Assembly (NCBI RefSeq): GCF_034314085.1
Contig: NZ_JAVIWI010000001.1
Coordinates: forward strand, 434,001 to 498,000
DNA length: 64,000 nt
Source of the DNA: Undibacterium sp. 5I1
GTDB taxonomy: Bacteria > Pseudomonadota > Gammaproteobacteria > Burkholderiales > Burkholderiaceae_D
Direction of reading: 5' to 3'
The first letter of the stretch is position 1. Every line of letters begins with the position of its first letter. Shown here in pieces: positions 38,743 through 48,231 of the stretch. A program made the translations under genes and the position numbers. The notes below the pieces were generated by a model that saw only the letters and a list, made by a program, of their open reading frames with translations, was not told where the DNA came from and ran no database searches.

Positions 38743-41700
38743 TTAAATGATATTGATAAATTCCAGTTCATCAATTGGCGCAGGCTTATGAAGTAAAAAG
38801 CCTTGTGCAAAATCGATTCCAATTTCGCATAATCGCGCAAGTACATCGGGATGATCAACAAACTCAGCGACGGTTTTGACACCGATCACCTTCGCAACAT
38901 CGGCAAAACATTTCACCGCTGCTTCGTCCAGAGGATCGGTCACAATATCCATCACAAATTGACCGTCGATTTTTAAATAATCGACAGACATTTTCTTCAG
39001 ATAGCCAAATGATGAGGCTCCAGCGCCAAAATCATCTAATGCAACCCGTACTCCAATGTCATGAATTTGTTCAATAAATAAAGCGGCATCAGCCAGATTG
39101 GTGACTGCTGCGGTCTCTGTAATTTCTAAACATAATCGTGCGCAAATCGCCGACCCGGCATTGGCAAGTACATCAATAGCCCATCGATGAAATGCTCTGT
39201 CACCGACTGATTGTCCTGAGAGATTAACGCTGATTTTTGCGATATGGTCGATAGAGTCTAAGCTTCTCATCCAGGTAATGGTTTGTTTAAGAACCCACTT
39301 GTCGATACGAGATGCCAGATTGAAACGCTCTGCGGCGGGTAAAAAAGCACCCGGGCCTATCAATGAACCATCAAAATCACGCATTCTCAGTAATACCTCT
39401 GCATGCAAACCGGGTGATTGATCGTTCAGTGCAATAATTTTTTGGGCGTAGAGCACAAAACGATCTTCATCAAGCGCTTGTTCAATACGGGTAGTCCATT
39501 GCATCTCACCATGACGGGCACGCATTGCAAGATCAGTGTCAAACCAAGCATGCACTCTGTTGCGACCAGCTTCTTTTGCGGCATAACAAGAGGTATCGGC
39601 TGCTTGCATAATGGCTTCGGTCAATGACCAGCGATCGTCCACCGGCACCAGTCCGATACTCGCACCGATACGGAAACGTCTACCATCATGCATAAAACGG
39701 AAATCATCCATCCGGTCACATATTTGCTGCGCCACTCGTTGTGCCTGATCGGTTGAGCATTGTTCTAGCAGGATCGCAAATTCGTCACCTCCTAGTCTGG
39801 CAAGGGTATCCCGCGTGCGCGCTGTTTCTGACAATAATTTAGATACCTGTTGTAGTAATTGATCGCCTACTGCATGGCCGCATGCGTCATTTACCAATTT
39901 GAACTGATCAAGGTCAATGTATAGCAAAGCATGCTGGCTATGATCTGCGCGTGCTGAGTCTAATAATTTTTGTAATCTGACCTCAAACTCTATCCGGTTG
40001 ACCAAGCCTGTAAGCACGTCATGGCTAGCTCTAAAACTCATTTCACCCGATAAGCGGCGTTGCTCTGTCACGTCGTGGAATACCAGCACAACACCGAGAA
40101 TTTCACCTCGCTCATTACGGATAGGAGCGGCAGAATCTTCAATGCCAAATTCGCTACCATTGCGTGAAATCAGAACCGTCTTGTAGGCTAAACCAACTAT
40201 TTTTTCTTGCGCTAAACAGGTGGTGATAGGGTTGGCTGCTGGTTTGCGGGTCTCTTCATTGATGATATGAAAAACTTGCGTCAGCGGTCGGTTTTGTGCC
40301 TCGCTGGCAAGCCATCCTGTCATACGTTCTGCGGCTGGATTGAGCCAGTTAATATAACCTTTTGCATCGGTAGTAATTACCGCATCACCAATCGATTTTA
40401 GGGTGACATGCAGTAATGCATGTTGCTCGGCGAGTTCTATTTCCAGTTTTTTTGGTGCAGATATATCGATCGCCGTGCCGACCATGCGCAAGGCATTACC
40501 TTGTGCGTCGTATTTAACCAGCGCGGTACTTTTGATGTAATGCAAACTAGCATCTGGCCAGATTACTCTGTATTCCAGTTGAAATGGTTTTGTGCCGCTA
40601 ATGGCTAATTGCGTTGCCAGCGTTATTTTTTCTATGTCATCTGGATGAATGTGATTTTTCCAAAAATCAAATGTATTTGTTTTAAATGTGTCAGTTTCAA
40701 ATGCAGCTGTTTCAAAGCTACCTGCCTGAGTGCGAGGCAGCAGTCCAAATAAACGATACATCCACGCGTCCCATAGCACGGTGCTGTTGATGAGATCATA
40801 TTCCCAGATACCGATGGCTCCGCTATCGGTCGCAAGTTCTATACGATCGTTCGCAATTTGTAATGCTAAATGTTCTTCTACTCTCTCGGTAATATCTTGG
40901 AATGCACCAATTAATCGTATCGGTTTTTTGTCTACGAATTCGACGGTACCCACGGCACGTACCCAGATCGGTCGTTGATCAGCCCGGATGAAGGGCAGTT
41001 CAAGATCCCAGCCTTTACCCGTTAAGATTCCACTTTGTACTGCTTCCAAAATAATAGGCTGAGCAGCAGGTGCATAAAAATGAATTGCCTGATCCATTGT
41101 CGGTTTGAAACCAACTGGAACCCCATGAATGCGGCAGGTTTCGTCTGACCAGTAGATTTCGTTGGTAATGAGATCGACTTCCCAACCCCCGACGCCTGCT
41201 AATTTGCCTGTCCGGTCTAAAAATAGCTGGCTTTTACGAAGGTCTTCCTCTTGATGTTTGCGATCAGTAATGTCGAGTAAAGTACCCAACATCCATTCTG
41301 GTTTGCCATCGGAAGTCCAGCTGATAACTTTGCCGCTATCGAGTACCCACCTCCAATTGCCATCTTTATGTTTTAAACGAACTTCAGACTCGTAACGTGG
41401 GCTGAGATTTGCTAAATGGATGTCTAATTCTGATTGGCATGCAATCAGGTCGCCCGGATGAATGAGATCAAGCCAGATCTGTGGAGTCAATGGTTCTAGT
41501 TCCAGCAATGTTCTGCCAGTAATTTCAGCCCACCGCTCGTTATATCGTACTGCTCCGGTTTGGAAATTTCTTTCCCATGTACCCACGTGGGTACTTTCAA
41601 TAAGATTAGTGATTCGTTGACTCTTTGCCAGCAAAGCACGTTTGTCACGTTGTCCTTCAAGTATTGCAGCGGCGGCATTGGCCAGACAACGCAGAACCTC

Positions 41701-42135
41701 ATGTTGTTTTTCGTCCAGGCGATTTGGAAGTCGGTCGATGACACATAATGTACCGACACGACTACCATCACTTATCGTAATTGGTGCGCCTGCGTAAAAT
41801 CGGATATCGGGATGGTCGGTAACAAGAGGATTATTAGCGAAGCGTTCGTCTTGCAGCGCATCATAAATTTCGAAAATATCGTTTTCAAGAATAGCATGCG
41901 AGCAAAACGCGATATCTCTTGGGGTTTCAGATACGCCTGGCAATCCTAAGTTCGCTTTGAACCATTGTCTTTCTGTATCGATCAAACTGATCAGAGATAT
42001 CGGCACGCCGCAAACTAAAGACGCTGCCTTCACCAAGGCATCTAGTTCTGCTTTTGGTTCGGTATCGAGAACGTCGAGAGAACGTAATGATGCTGTGCGT
42101 TGAGTTTCGTTGTTTGGAAAAGGCGCCGCGTTCAT
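38743..42135 (-). CDS. GAF/PAS/GGDEF/EAL cyclic-di-GMP signalling protein
   Basis: A 1130-residue cytoplasmic protein with no clear membrane segment. In order: a GAF domain (about 20-165), four PAS/PAC modules (about 165-690), a GGDEF domain with intact 'RLGGDEF' near residue 779, and an EAL domain (870-1125). The EAL signature reads 'AEVLLR' near 915 rather than EALLR, but 'DDFGAGASSFGYLKKMSVDYLKIDG' and the catalytic acids appear intact. Both diguanylate cyclase and phosphodiesterase activity are possible. The N-terminal GAF opening 'NNETQRTASLRSLDVLDTEP' is common in such sensors. It is monocistronic. Confidence 0.92.
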   Translation of the reverse strand: MNAAPFPNNETQRTASLRSLDVLDTEPKAELDALVKAASLVCGVPISLISLIDTERQWFKANLGLPGVSETPRDIAFCSHAILENDIFEIYDALQDERFANNPLVTDHPDIRFYAGAPITISDGSRVGTLCVIDRLPNRLDEKQHEVLRCLANAAAAILEGQRDKRALLAKSQRITNLIESTHVGTWERNFQTGAVRYNERWAEITGRTLLELEPLTPQIWLDLIHPGDLIACQSELDIHLANLSPRYESEVRLKHKDGNWRWVLDSGKVISWTSDGKPEWMLGTLLDITDRKHQEEDLRKSQLFLDRTGKLAGVGGWEVDLITNEIYWSDETCRIHGVPVGFKPTMDQAIHFYAPAAQPIILEAVQSGILTGKGWDLELPFIRADQRPIWVRAVGTVEFVDKKPIRLIGAFQDITERVEEHLALQIANDRIELATDSGAIGIWEYDLINSTVLWDAWMYRLFGLLPRTQAGSFETAAFETDTFKTNTFDFWKNHIHPDDIEKITLATQLAISGTKPFQLEYRVIWPDASLHYIKSTALVKYDAQGNALRMVGTAIDISAPKKLEIELAEQHALLHVTLKSIGDAVITTDAKGYINWLNPAAERMTGWLASEAQNRPLTQVFHIINEETRKPAANPITTCLAQEKIVGLAYKTVLISRNGSEFGIEDSAAPIRNERGEILGVVLVFHDVTEQRRLSGEMSFRASHDVLTGLVNRIEFEVRLQKLLDSARADHSQHALLYIDLDQFKLVNDACGHAVGDQLLQQVSKLLSETARTRDTLARLGGDEFAILLEQCSTDQAQRVAQQICDRMDDFRFMHDGRRFRIGASIGLVPVDDRWSLTEAIMQAADTSCYAAKEAGRNRVHAWFDTDLAMRARHGEMQWTTRIEQALDEDRFVLYAQKIIALNDQSPGLHAEVLLRMRDFDGSLIGPGAFLPAAERFNLASRIDKWVLKQTITWMRSLDSIDHIAKISVNLSGQSVGDRAFHRWAIDVLANAGSAICARLCLEITETAAVTNLADAALFIEQIHDIGVRVALDDFGAGASSFGYLKKMSVDYLKIDGQFVMDIVTDPLDEAAVKCFADVAKVIGVKTVAEFVDHPDVLARLCEIGIDFAQGFLLHKPAPIDELEFINII

Positions 42136-42395
42136 ACTAGTTCTCCCACCGCATCATTGAATTGATCGTTAAGAAATAACGATACTTAATTTCAGTGTAG
42201 TCAGATGAATCGTCGCTTGTATGAGTTTTCGCGCGCTTACAGCTTTTTGTGACAATTGTTTTCAATCAATATTCCGCTACCACTTAAAAATGAAACATCA
42301 ATGATCTCAAAGATTGTAGAAATAGAAATCCTGACACAAAAATACAAGCTCACAAATATTTACCCCTCAACGCTCTCAAGCGCTTTCTAAGCCCT

Positions 42396-42658
42396 TATAA
42401 TCGCTGAACTTGATCAGGAGAGCGCGGCCAGCTAGATTGATGTTTATAGTTGCAAGCCGCCGCCGAAGGGGCTAACACCCAAAAACTCTCAGGCAAATGG
42501 ACTGATCAAGGGGCTGGATTTTCAGCCCAAACTCTGGAGAGCGGTAGCGGCATTACGTAGCATTAAATAGATTTAAGCCGAACTACCCACCGAAGGTGCG
42601 CGCGGATTGCTGTTGTTAAAACGCAGTCCGTAATCTCTCAGGTATCAGGACAGAGGGG
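42396..42658 (+). promoter_or_regulatory. Promoter and tandem glycine riboswitch of gcvTHP
   Basis: A TATAAT at 42396-42401 (the -35 is poor) precedes two glycine aptamers. Aptamer 1 runs from CTTGATCAG (42409) to CTGATCAAG (ending 42510) and includes GAAGGGGCTAACACCC and AAACTCTCAGGCAAA. Aptamer 2 runs from about 42531 to 42658 with GAGAGCGG, CCACCGAAGGTGCGC and ATCTCTCAGGTATCAGGACAG. The space between the GGDEF gene and gcvT (42136-42735) holds nothing else clear. Glycine binding is expected to switch on the cleavage operon. Confidence 0.94.
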
Positions 42659-42735
42659 TCTGCGATGTTGTCGCATGGATGAGCTCGCTCGCCTGTGTGA
42701 TGGATCGTCCCTTCTATTTTGGTAATGAGGCTCTC

Positions 42736-43866
42736 ATGACGCAAGCAGTGACATCTCTCAAGGCAACTCCTCTCAACGCCGCACATCGTGCTGCTGGCGC
42801 AAAAATGGTTGATTTCGGCGGCTGGGATATGCCAGTCAACTACGGCTCACAAATTGAAGAACATCATGCGGTTCGCACTGATTGCGGCATGTTTGATGTG
42901 TCGCACATGTGTGTGGTGGATCTCAAAGGTGACAAGGTTCGTTCCTTTTTGCGCAGCCTGGTCGCCAACAATGTCGATAAATTACAAGTCCCTGGCAAAG
43001 CGCTGTATTCAGCGATGCTGACGCCACAAGGAACGGTCGTCGATGATCTGATTATCTATTTTTTGAGCGAGAACTGGTTCCGTCTCGTCGTCAATGCGGG
43101 TACTGCTGAAAAAGATCTCGCATGGATGTCCGCGCACAATCTTGCTACTGATAGCGGCATTACCATTACCCAGCGCCGCGATGGTGCTAATGCTTTCGCA
43201 CTCGTTGCGGTACAAGGTCCCAACGCCCGCGCTAAAGCATGGGAAGTTTTGACAGAAGCCAAAGCTGCCAGTGCTGAGATCAAACCGTTTAACGCCGTTA
43301 TTGTTGCTGACACCGCGTTTGGTGAGGTCATGGTGGCTCGCACGGGTTACACCGGAGAAGACGGATTTGAAATCGCAGTCGCTGCAGATAAAGTCGTCGC
43401 ATTTTGGGATGCTTTGATCGCCGCAGGTGTTAAGCCGGCTGGCCTGGGAGCGCGTGATACGTTGCGTCTGGAAGCCGGTATGAATTTATACGGCCAAGAT
43501 ATGGACGACACAGTGAATCCCTTAAATGCTGGATTAGCATGGACGATTGATCTGGTGAGCGAGCGCGATTTTGTCGGTAAAAAAGCATTGCAAGAGCAGG
43601 GACAAACAGCCCAATTCCTCGGTCTGATTTTGCGTGAAAAAGGCGGTATTTTACGCGCACATCAAAAAGTCATCACTGCTATTGGCGCGGGTGAAATCAC
43701 CAGCGGTACTTTCAGTCCTTCCATGCAGCAAGCAATTGCCTTGGCACGTCTGCCGATGGATGTGGCGATCGGCGATACGGTACAGGTCGTGATCCGCGAT
43801 AAGCAATTAGCAGCGACCGTAGTCAAATTGCCGTTTGTTCGCAACGGTAAAATATTGGTCGCATAA
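42736..43866 (+). CDS. gcvT: Glycine cleavage system T protein (aminomethyltransferase)
   Basis: Transfers the methylene group from the H-protein aminomethyl-lipoate to tetrahydrofolate and releases ammonia. It has 376 residues from the ATG at 42736, which has GAGG seven bases upstream; the longer frame from 42679 runs into the riboswitch tail. Motifs are '[23 protein letters not shown]', '[12 protein letters not shown]' and '[12 protein letters not shown]'. It is the first gene of gcvT-gcvH-gcvP. Glycine-dependent expression is expected from the riboswitch. Confidence 0.96.
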   Translation: MTQAVTSLKATPLNAAHRAAGAKMVDFGGWDMPVNYGSQIEEHHAVRTDCGMFDVSHMCVVDLKGDKVRSFLRSLVANNVDKLQVPGKALYSAMLTPQGTVVDDLIIYFLSENWFRLVVNAGTAEKDLAWMSAHNLATDSGITITQRRDGANAFALVAVQGPNARAKAWEVLTEAKAASAEIKPFNAVIVADTAFGEVMVARTGYTGEDGFEIAVAADKVVAFWDALIAAGVKPAGLGARDTLRLEAGMNLYGQDMDDTVNPLNAGLAWTIDLVSERDFVGKKALQEQGQTAQFLGLILREKGGILRAHQKVITAIGAGEITSGTFSPSMQQAIALARLPMDVAIGDTVQVVIRDKQLAATVVKLPFVRNGKILVA

Positions 43867-44014
43867 TCGGTTCCATAATCATTGTGCGTTTGCTGTTGTA
43901 CTGAATCGTTGTACCTTATTTGTACTGACGTTGTGATCAGGTATAGACCCGGATCATACAAAATCAATTTTAATTTCGACTTTTAAATCAACAATCATTT
44001 TTTTGGAGCATGCC

Positions 44015-44392
44015 ATGACAATTCCAGCTAATCTCAAATATACCGCCTCCCACGAATGGGTGCGTGTTGAAGCCGACGGTACGATCGCCGTAGGTATCTC
44101 TGATTTTGCACAAGATGCTTTGGGCGATATCGTGTTTGTTGACTTGCCAAAAGTTGGCCAGGCATTGACTGCGGGTAAGGATTGCGCCGTGGTCGAATCC
44201 GTCAAAGCGGCAAGCGATATTTATGCGCCGGTGTCAGGCGAAGTAGTTGAAGTAAACCAAGCAGTCGCCGATGCGCCAGAAGCAATCAACACCGATGCAT
44301 TCGGTTCATGGATGTTCAAAATGAAGCCAAGTAATTCTGCTGATGTCGATGCTTTGATGGATGCTGACGCATACGCAAAAAACATCGGTTAA
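44015..44392 (+). CDS. gcvH: Glycine cleavage system H protein
   Basis: The lipoyl-carrier protein that shuttles the aminomethyl group between the P, T and L proteins. It has 125 residues from the ATG at 44015, preceded by TTTGGAG. The lipoylated lysine is Lys64 in 'ESVKAASD'. The frame open from the TTG at 44003 is only an upstream extension. It is followed by a CTCTCCC/GGGAGAG hairpin (44401-44430) that may tune read-through to gcvP. Confidence 0.96.
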   Translation: MTIPANLKYTASHEWVRVEADGTIAVGISDFAQDALGDIVFVDLPKVGQALTAGKDCAVVESVKAASDIYAPVSGEVVEVNQAVADAPEAINTDAFGSWMFKMKPSNSADVDALMDADAYAKNIG

Positions 44393-44523
44393 ATTGAATT
44401 CTCTCCCTCGGTTTAGTCCTGACGGGAGAGTATTTGCCAGTCATTTGATGCTCTCATCTCTATCGCCTTTCCAGCACATTTGACGGTTTTTATTTCACGT
44501 TTTTTGAATCCTAGAATTCTATT

Positions 44524-47403
44524 ATGACCAGAACCAGCTTAACCCAACTTGAAGCGCATGACGCCTTCATCGCCAGACATATTGGTCCCTCTGAGGCAGA
44601 ACAAGCCGCCATGCTCAAAACTTTGGGTTATGCCACGCGTACTGCCTTGATCGATGCGATCGTGCCTACCAATATCCGTCGCCATGATGTACTGCCACTG
44701 GCGCAATTTACCGAAGCCAAGTCCGAGCAAGAAGCGCTTGCGACCTTAAAGTCCTTAGCAAGCAAAAATAAAGTATTGAAATCTCTGATTGGTCAGGGTT
44801 ATTACAACACACATACACCTGGCGTCATTCTGCGTAATATTTTTGAAAATCCAGCCTGGTACACGGCCTACACGCCATATCAGCCAGAGATTTCTCAGGG
44901 ACGTTTAGAAGCGATTATCAACTTCCAGCAAGTCATCACAGATATGACAGGCATGGACATCGCCAATGCATCAATGCTGGACGAAGGTACTGCTGCTGCT
45001 GAGGCGATGACCCTGATCCAGCGAGTAGGAAAATCAAGTTCCAACGTGTTTTATGTCGCCCATGACGTACTGCCGCAAACCCGCGAGATCATTGAAACCC
45101 GTGCTAAACCATTGGGGATAGAAGTTCGTACTTTCACCACCAATGAAGCCCTTGAGAGTGAGTGCTTCGGCGTGCTGTTGCAGTACCCAAGTGTCGATGG
45201 CGCTATCCGTGATTACCGCGAGTTTGCTGCTGCGGTACATGCTAAAGGCGCGATGGTGATCGCTGCTGCTGACTTGCTGGCGCTGACCCTGATCACGCCA
45301 CCGGGTGAGTGGGGCGCAGACGTCGTAGTCGGTAACAGTCAGCGCTTTGGTGTTCCGCTTGGCTTCGGCGGTCCGCATGCAGGTTATATGGGCACACGCG
45401 ACGCATTCAAACGTAGTATGCCTGGCCGTTTGGTTGGCGTGACGATTGATGCGCAAGGTAACCAGGCATATCGCTTGGCGTTGCAAACACGGGAACAACA
45501 TATCCGTCGTGAAAAAGCGACCTCGAACATCTGTACTGCCCAAGTATTGTTGGCGGTGATTGCTTCGATGTATGCGGTTTATCATGGCCCGGCCGGACTG
45601 CGTCAGATTGCGCAACGGGTACATCGTTTCACGGGCGTACTTGCATCAGGTCTGCAACAAGTGGGTTTGACGATCGCTAATGCGACTTATTTTGATACCT
45701 TAACGATCAATGTCAGTGATGCAGATGCCGTCCATCAGGCAGCGCAAGCAGCAGGTTATAACCTGCGCCAAATTAGCACTACTCAAGTTGGTATTTCTTT
45801 GGATGAGACAACTACACGGGCTGATATCGATGCGTTGTGGAGTATTTTTGCTCACGGCAAAGTTATTCCTGATTTTGATGCAACCGAAGCAGCGGTGTCG
45901 GATGCCTTGCCAGCCGCGCTGGTACGTACCAGCACTTTCCTGACACATCCCACTTTTAATCGCTATCACGCAGAGCATGAAATGCTGCGTTATCTGCGTA
46001 GTCTGGCGGACAAAGATCTAGCATTAGATCGCACAATGATACCGCTGGGTTCTTGCACCATGAAGTTGAATGCAACGTCAGAAATGATCCCGGTGACATG
46101 GCCAGAATTCTCTAACATTCATCCTTTTGCACCAGATGACCAGACGATTGGCTATCGCGAAATGATTGATCAGTTAGAGGCCATGCTGTGCGCTGCGACT
46201 GGCTACGATGCTGTCTCGTTACAGCCAAACGCTGGCTCACAAGGTGAGTACGCAGGTCTGCTGGTAATTCAGGCCTACCACGCCTCACGTGGCGAAGCGC
46301 ATCGGAATATTTGCCTCATCCCGTCCTCTGCACATGGCACCAATCCGGCATCCGCCAGCATGGTCGGGATGGAAGTGGTTGTCGTCGCCTGCGATGACAA
46401 CGGTAACGTTGATCTGGTTGATCTTAAAGCCAAGGCAGAAAAACACAGCGCTAATTTGGCTGCGGCAATGGTGACTTATCCATCCACGCATGGTGTGTTT
46501 GAAGAAGGCATTCAACAGCTGTGTGACATTGTTCATACCCATGGCGGTCAAGTGTATGTCGATGGTGCGAATATGAATGCGCTGGTTGGTGTTGCTGCAC
46601 CGGGCAAGTTTGGCGGTGACGTCAGTCATCTCAATTTGCATAAAACCTTCTGTATTCCTCATGGTGGTGGTGGTCCAGGTGTTGGTCCGGTTGCCGTAGG
46701 TGCTCATCTGGCGAAGTTTTTGCCGAATCAGAAATCGACTGGCTATGTGCGCGGTGCAGATGGTATTTCCGCTGTCAGTGCAGCACCCTTTGGCTCTGCG
46801 AGTATTCTGCCAATCTCATGGATGTATATCGCCATGATGGGATCAGAAGGTCTTAAAGCGGCAACGGAAACCGCAATTCTGGCGGCCAACTATATTGCTA
46901 AACGTCTGGCGCCACATTATCCAGTTTTATATTCTGGTCATGACGGCTTGATCGCGCATGAGTGTATTTTGGATTTGCGTCCGTTGACAGATGCAACCGG
47001 CATCAGTAATGAAGATGTGGCAAAACGCCTGATCGATTTTGGTTTCCACGCACCGACTATGAGCTTCCCGGTACCCGGTACGCTGATGATTGAACCGACA
47101 GAGAGTGAATCTCAAGTGGAACTGGATCGTTTCATCGACGCCATGATCACGATCCGTGAAGAGATCGCCAAAGTTGCGAGCGGCGAATATGATGCTAAAG
47201 ACAATCCACTCAAAAATGCACCACATACAGCACAAGTATTGGTCGCCAATGATTGGGTGCATGCTTATGGTCGGGAAGTCGCGGCATTCCCAGTTGCATC
47301 TTTACGCAAACAAAAATACTGGCCACCGGTAGGGCGTGCAGACAACGTCTACGGCGACCGCAATTTGTTTTGCTCTTGCGTGCCTGTGAGCGATTACGAG
47401 TAG
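44524..47403 (+). CDS. gcvP: Glycine dehydrogenase (decarboxylating), P protein
   Basis: The PLP-dependent decarboxylase of the glycine cleavage complex. Its 959 residues make it the fused single-chain form. The PLP lysine is Lys707 in '[14 protein letters not shown]', and the N-terminal half repeats the fold in degenerate form. '[20 protein letters not shown]' opens the protein as in other P proteins. It is the last gene of the operon, with a terminator 30 bases downstream. The L protein (lpd) is not in this window. Confidence 0.97.
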   Translation: MTRTSLTQLEAHDAFIARHIGPSEAEQAAMLKTLGYATRTALIDAIVPTNIRRHDVLPLAQFTEAKSEQEALATLKSLASKNKVLKSLIGQGYYNTHTPGVILRNIFENPAWYTAYTPYQPEISQGRLEAIINFQQVITDMTGMDIANASMLDEGTAAAEAMTLIQRVGKSSSNVFYVAHDVLPQTREIIETRAKPLGIEVRTFTTNEALESECFGVLLQYPSVDGAIRDYREFAAAVHAKGAMVIAAADLLALTLITPPGEWGADVVVGNSQRFGVPLGFGGPHAGYMGTRDAFKRSMPGRLVGVTIDAQGNQAYRLALQTREQHIRREKATSNICTAQVLLAVIASMYAVYHGPAGLRQIAQRVHRFTGVLASGLQQVGLTIANATYFDTLTINVSDADAVHQAAQAAGYNLRQISTTQVGISLDETTTRADIDALWSIFAHGKVIPDFDATEAAVSDALPAALVRTSTFLTHPTFNRYHAEHEMLRYLRSLADKDLALDRTMIPLGSCTMKLNATSEMIPVTWPEFSNIHPFAPDDQTIGYREMIDQLEAMLCAATGYDAVSLQPNAGSQGEYAGLLVIQAYHASRGEAHRNICLIPSSAHGTNPASASMVGMEVVVVACDDNGNVDLVDLKAKAEKHSANLAAAMVTYPSTHGVFEEGIQQLCDIVHTHGGQVYVDGANMNALVGVAAPGKFGGDVSHLNLHKTFCIPHGGGGPGVGPVAVGAHLAKFLPNQKSTGYVRGADGISAVSAAPFGSASILPISWMYIAMMGSEGLKAATETAILAANYIAKRLAPHYPVLYSGHDGLIAHECILDLRPLTDATGISNEDVAKRLIDFGFHAPTMSFPVPGTLMIEPTESESQVELDRFIDAMITIREEIAKVASGEYDAKDNPLKNAPHTAQVLVANDWVHAYGREVAAFPVASLRKQKYWPPVGRADNVYGDRNLFCSCVPVSDYE

Positions 47404-47430
47404 TTGTATATGACAGTTGTTGTAGTTAAT

Positions 47431-47471
47431 TAAAAAAAAGCGGATACGATGAAGGTTGTATTCGCTTTTTT
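47431..47471 (+). terminator. Terminator of the gcv operon
   Basis: AAAAAAAGCGGATAC pairs with GTATTCGCTTTTTTT around a 10-base loop, a strong stem followed by T-rich sequence. Confidence 0.88.
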
Positions 47472-47651
47472 TATTTTTTGGCTGTTGTTTTTTATTTGAA
47501 AGATATCACTGTTTGGGTATAGGTTCCTAGCAAAGACTGCCGGGCGCCGTTACTTCTCCTGACAAGATCCAGCGTGTATCGCCGTTTGGAGCCACGTAGT
47601 TCACCAAAGGCATTTGTTGCAGTTCCAATGGATAATATCTGTGAATTTAGA

Positions 47652-47715
47652 ACGTCCATTGAAAATGGGGCTTCTGGCGTGATTTCGTGCCAGAAGCCCC
47701 ATTTTAATTGGACGT
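47652..47715. repeat. Long near-perfect hairpin between gcvP and sixA
   Basis: Two 27-base arms (from ACGTCCATTGAAAATGG to CTTCTGGC and its inverse) match at 25 of 27 positions around the 10-base loop GTGATTTCGT. No T run follows, so it is not a classical terminator. The remainder of the intergenic space 47404-47747 shows only the gcv terminator. Confidence 0.8.
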
Positions 47716-47747
47716 CCTATTTTAGAAGTTCCTTTTGGCTATTTCTT

Positions 47748-48230
47748 TTATTTTATAACCAAGTCCGGCGACATAATCGCCTTCAGATAGGTTTGCAAAT
47801 CGTCGTCGCCTTCCTCTTTATTCCTCTGCTTTTGGCTAATCCACCAGACATTACCTTTGCGTACTGCGCACTCTTGTTGCATTGGTGCGATCAGACGTGC
47901 GGCGACTTGCCCCAGGGTAGGCTGGTGTCCAATGATCAGCACAGGTTCGCGGCTATTTGGCCAGTTGGCGGCTTGTAGCAGGGCGTCTGCATCTGCATCT
48001 GGGCCTATCTCATGCAGCACTTTAAACTTGCGGTCGAGTGCTGCCATGGTCTCTCTGGTTCTTACCGTTGGGCTAACCAGGATGCGACAGGTCTCAGGTA
48101 AATTACTATCTAACCAATAGGCCATTTTATTAGCTTGTTTAATGCCTTTGCCTGTGAGCTTACGAAAGCTGTCGGGCATCTCTGGCGTTGCTATTTCTGC
48201 TTCTGCATGACGCCACAAGATTAGGTCCAT
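47748..48230 (-). CDS. sixA: Phosphohistidine phosphatase SixA
   Basis: A histidine-phosphatase superfamily enzyme of 160 residues. The catalytic 'LILWRHAEAE' (Arg7, His8) is at the N-terminus and the second His is in 'VLIIGHQPTLG'. E. coli SixA dephosphorylates a His on phosphotransferase or phosphorelay proteins. It starts one base after the ppk stop, so it is in an operon with polyphosphate kinase; a role in phosphate metabolism is inferred from this. Confidence 0.88.
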   Translation of the reverse strand: MDLILWRHAEAEIATPEMPDSFRKLTGKGIKQANKMAYWLDSNLPETCRILVSPTVRTRETMAALDRKFKVLHEIGPDADADALLQAANWPNSREPVLIIGHQPTLGQVAARLIAPMQQECAVRKGNVWWISQKQRNKEEGDDDLQTYLKAIMSPDLVIK

Positions 48231-48231
48231 T

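Noticed and set aside
47574..47978. A 134-codon open frame on the plus strand
   Set aside because: It lies opposite sixA and across the long hairpin, with no recognisable protein features; it is a shadow frame.
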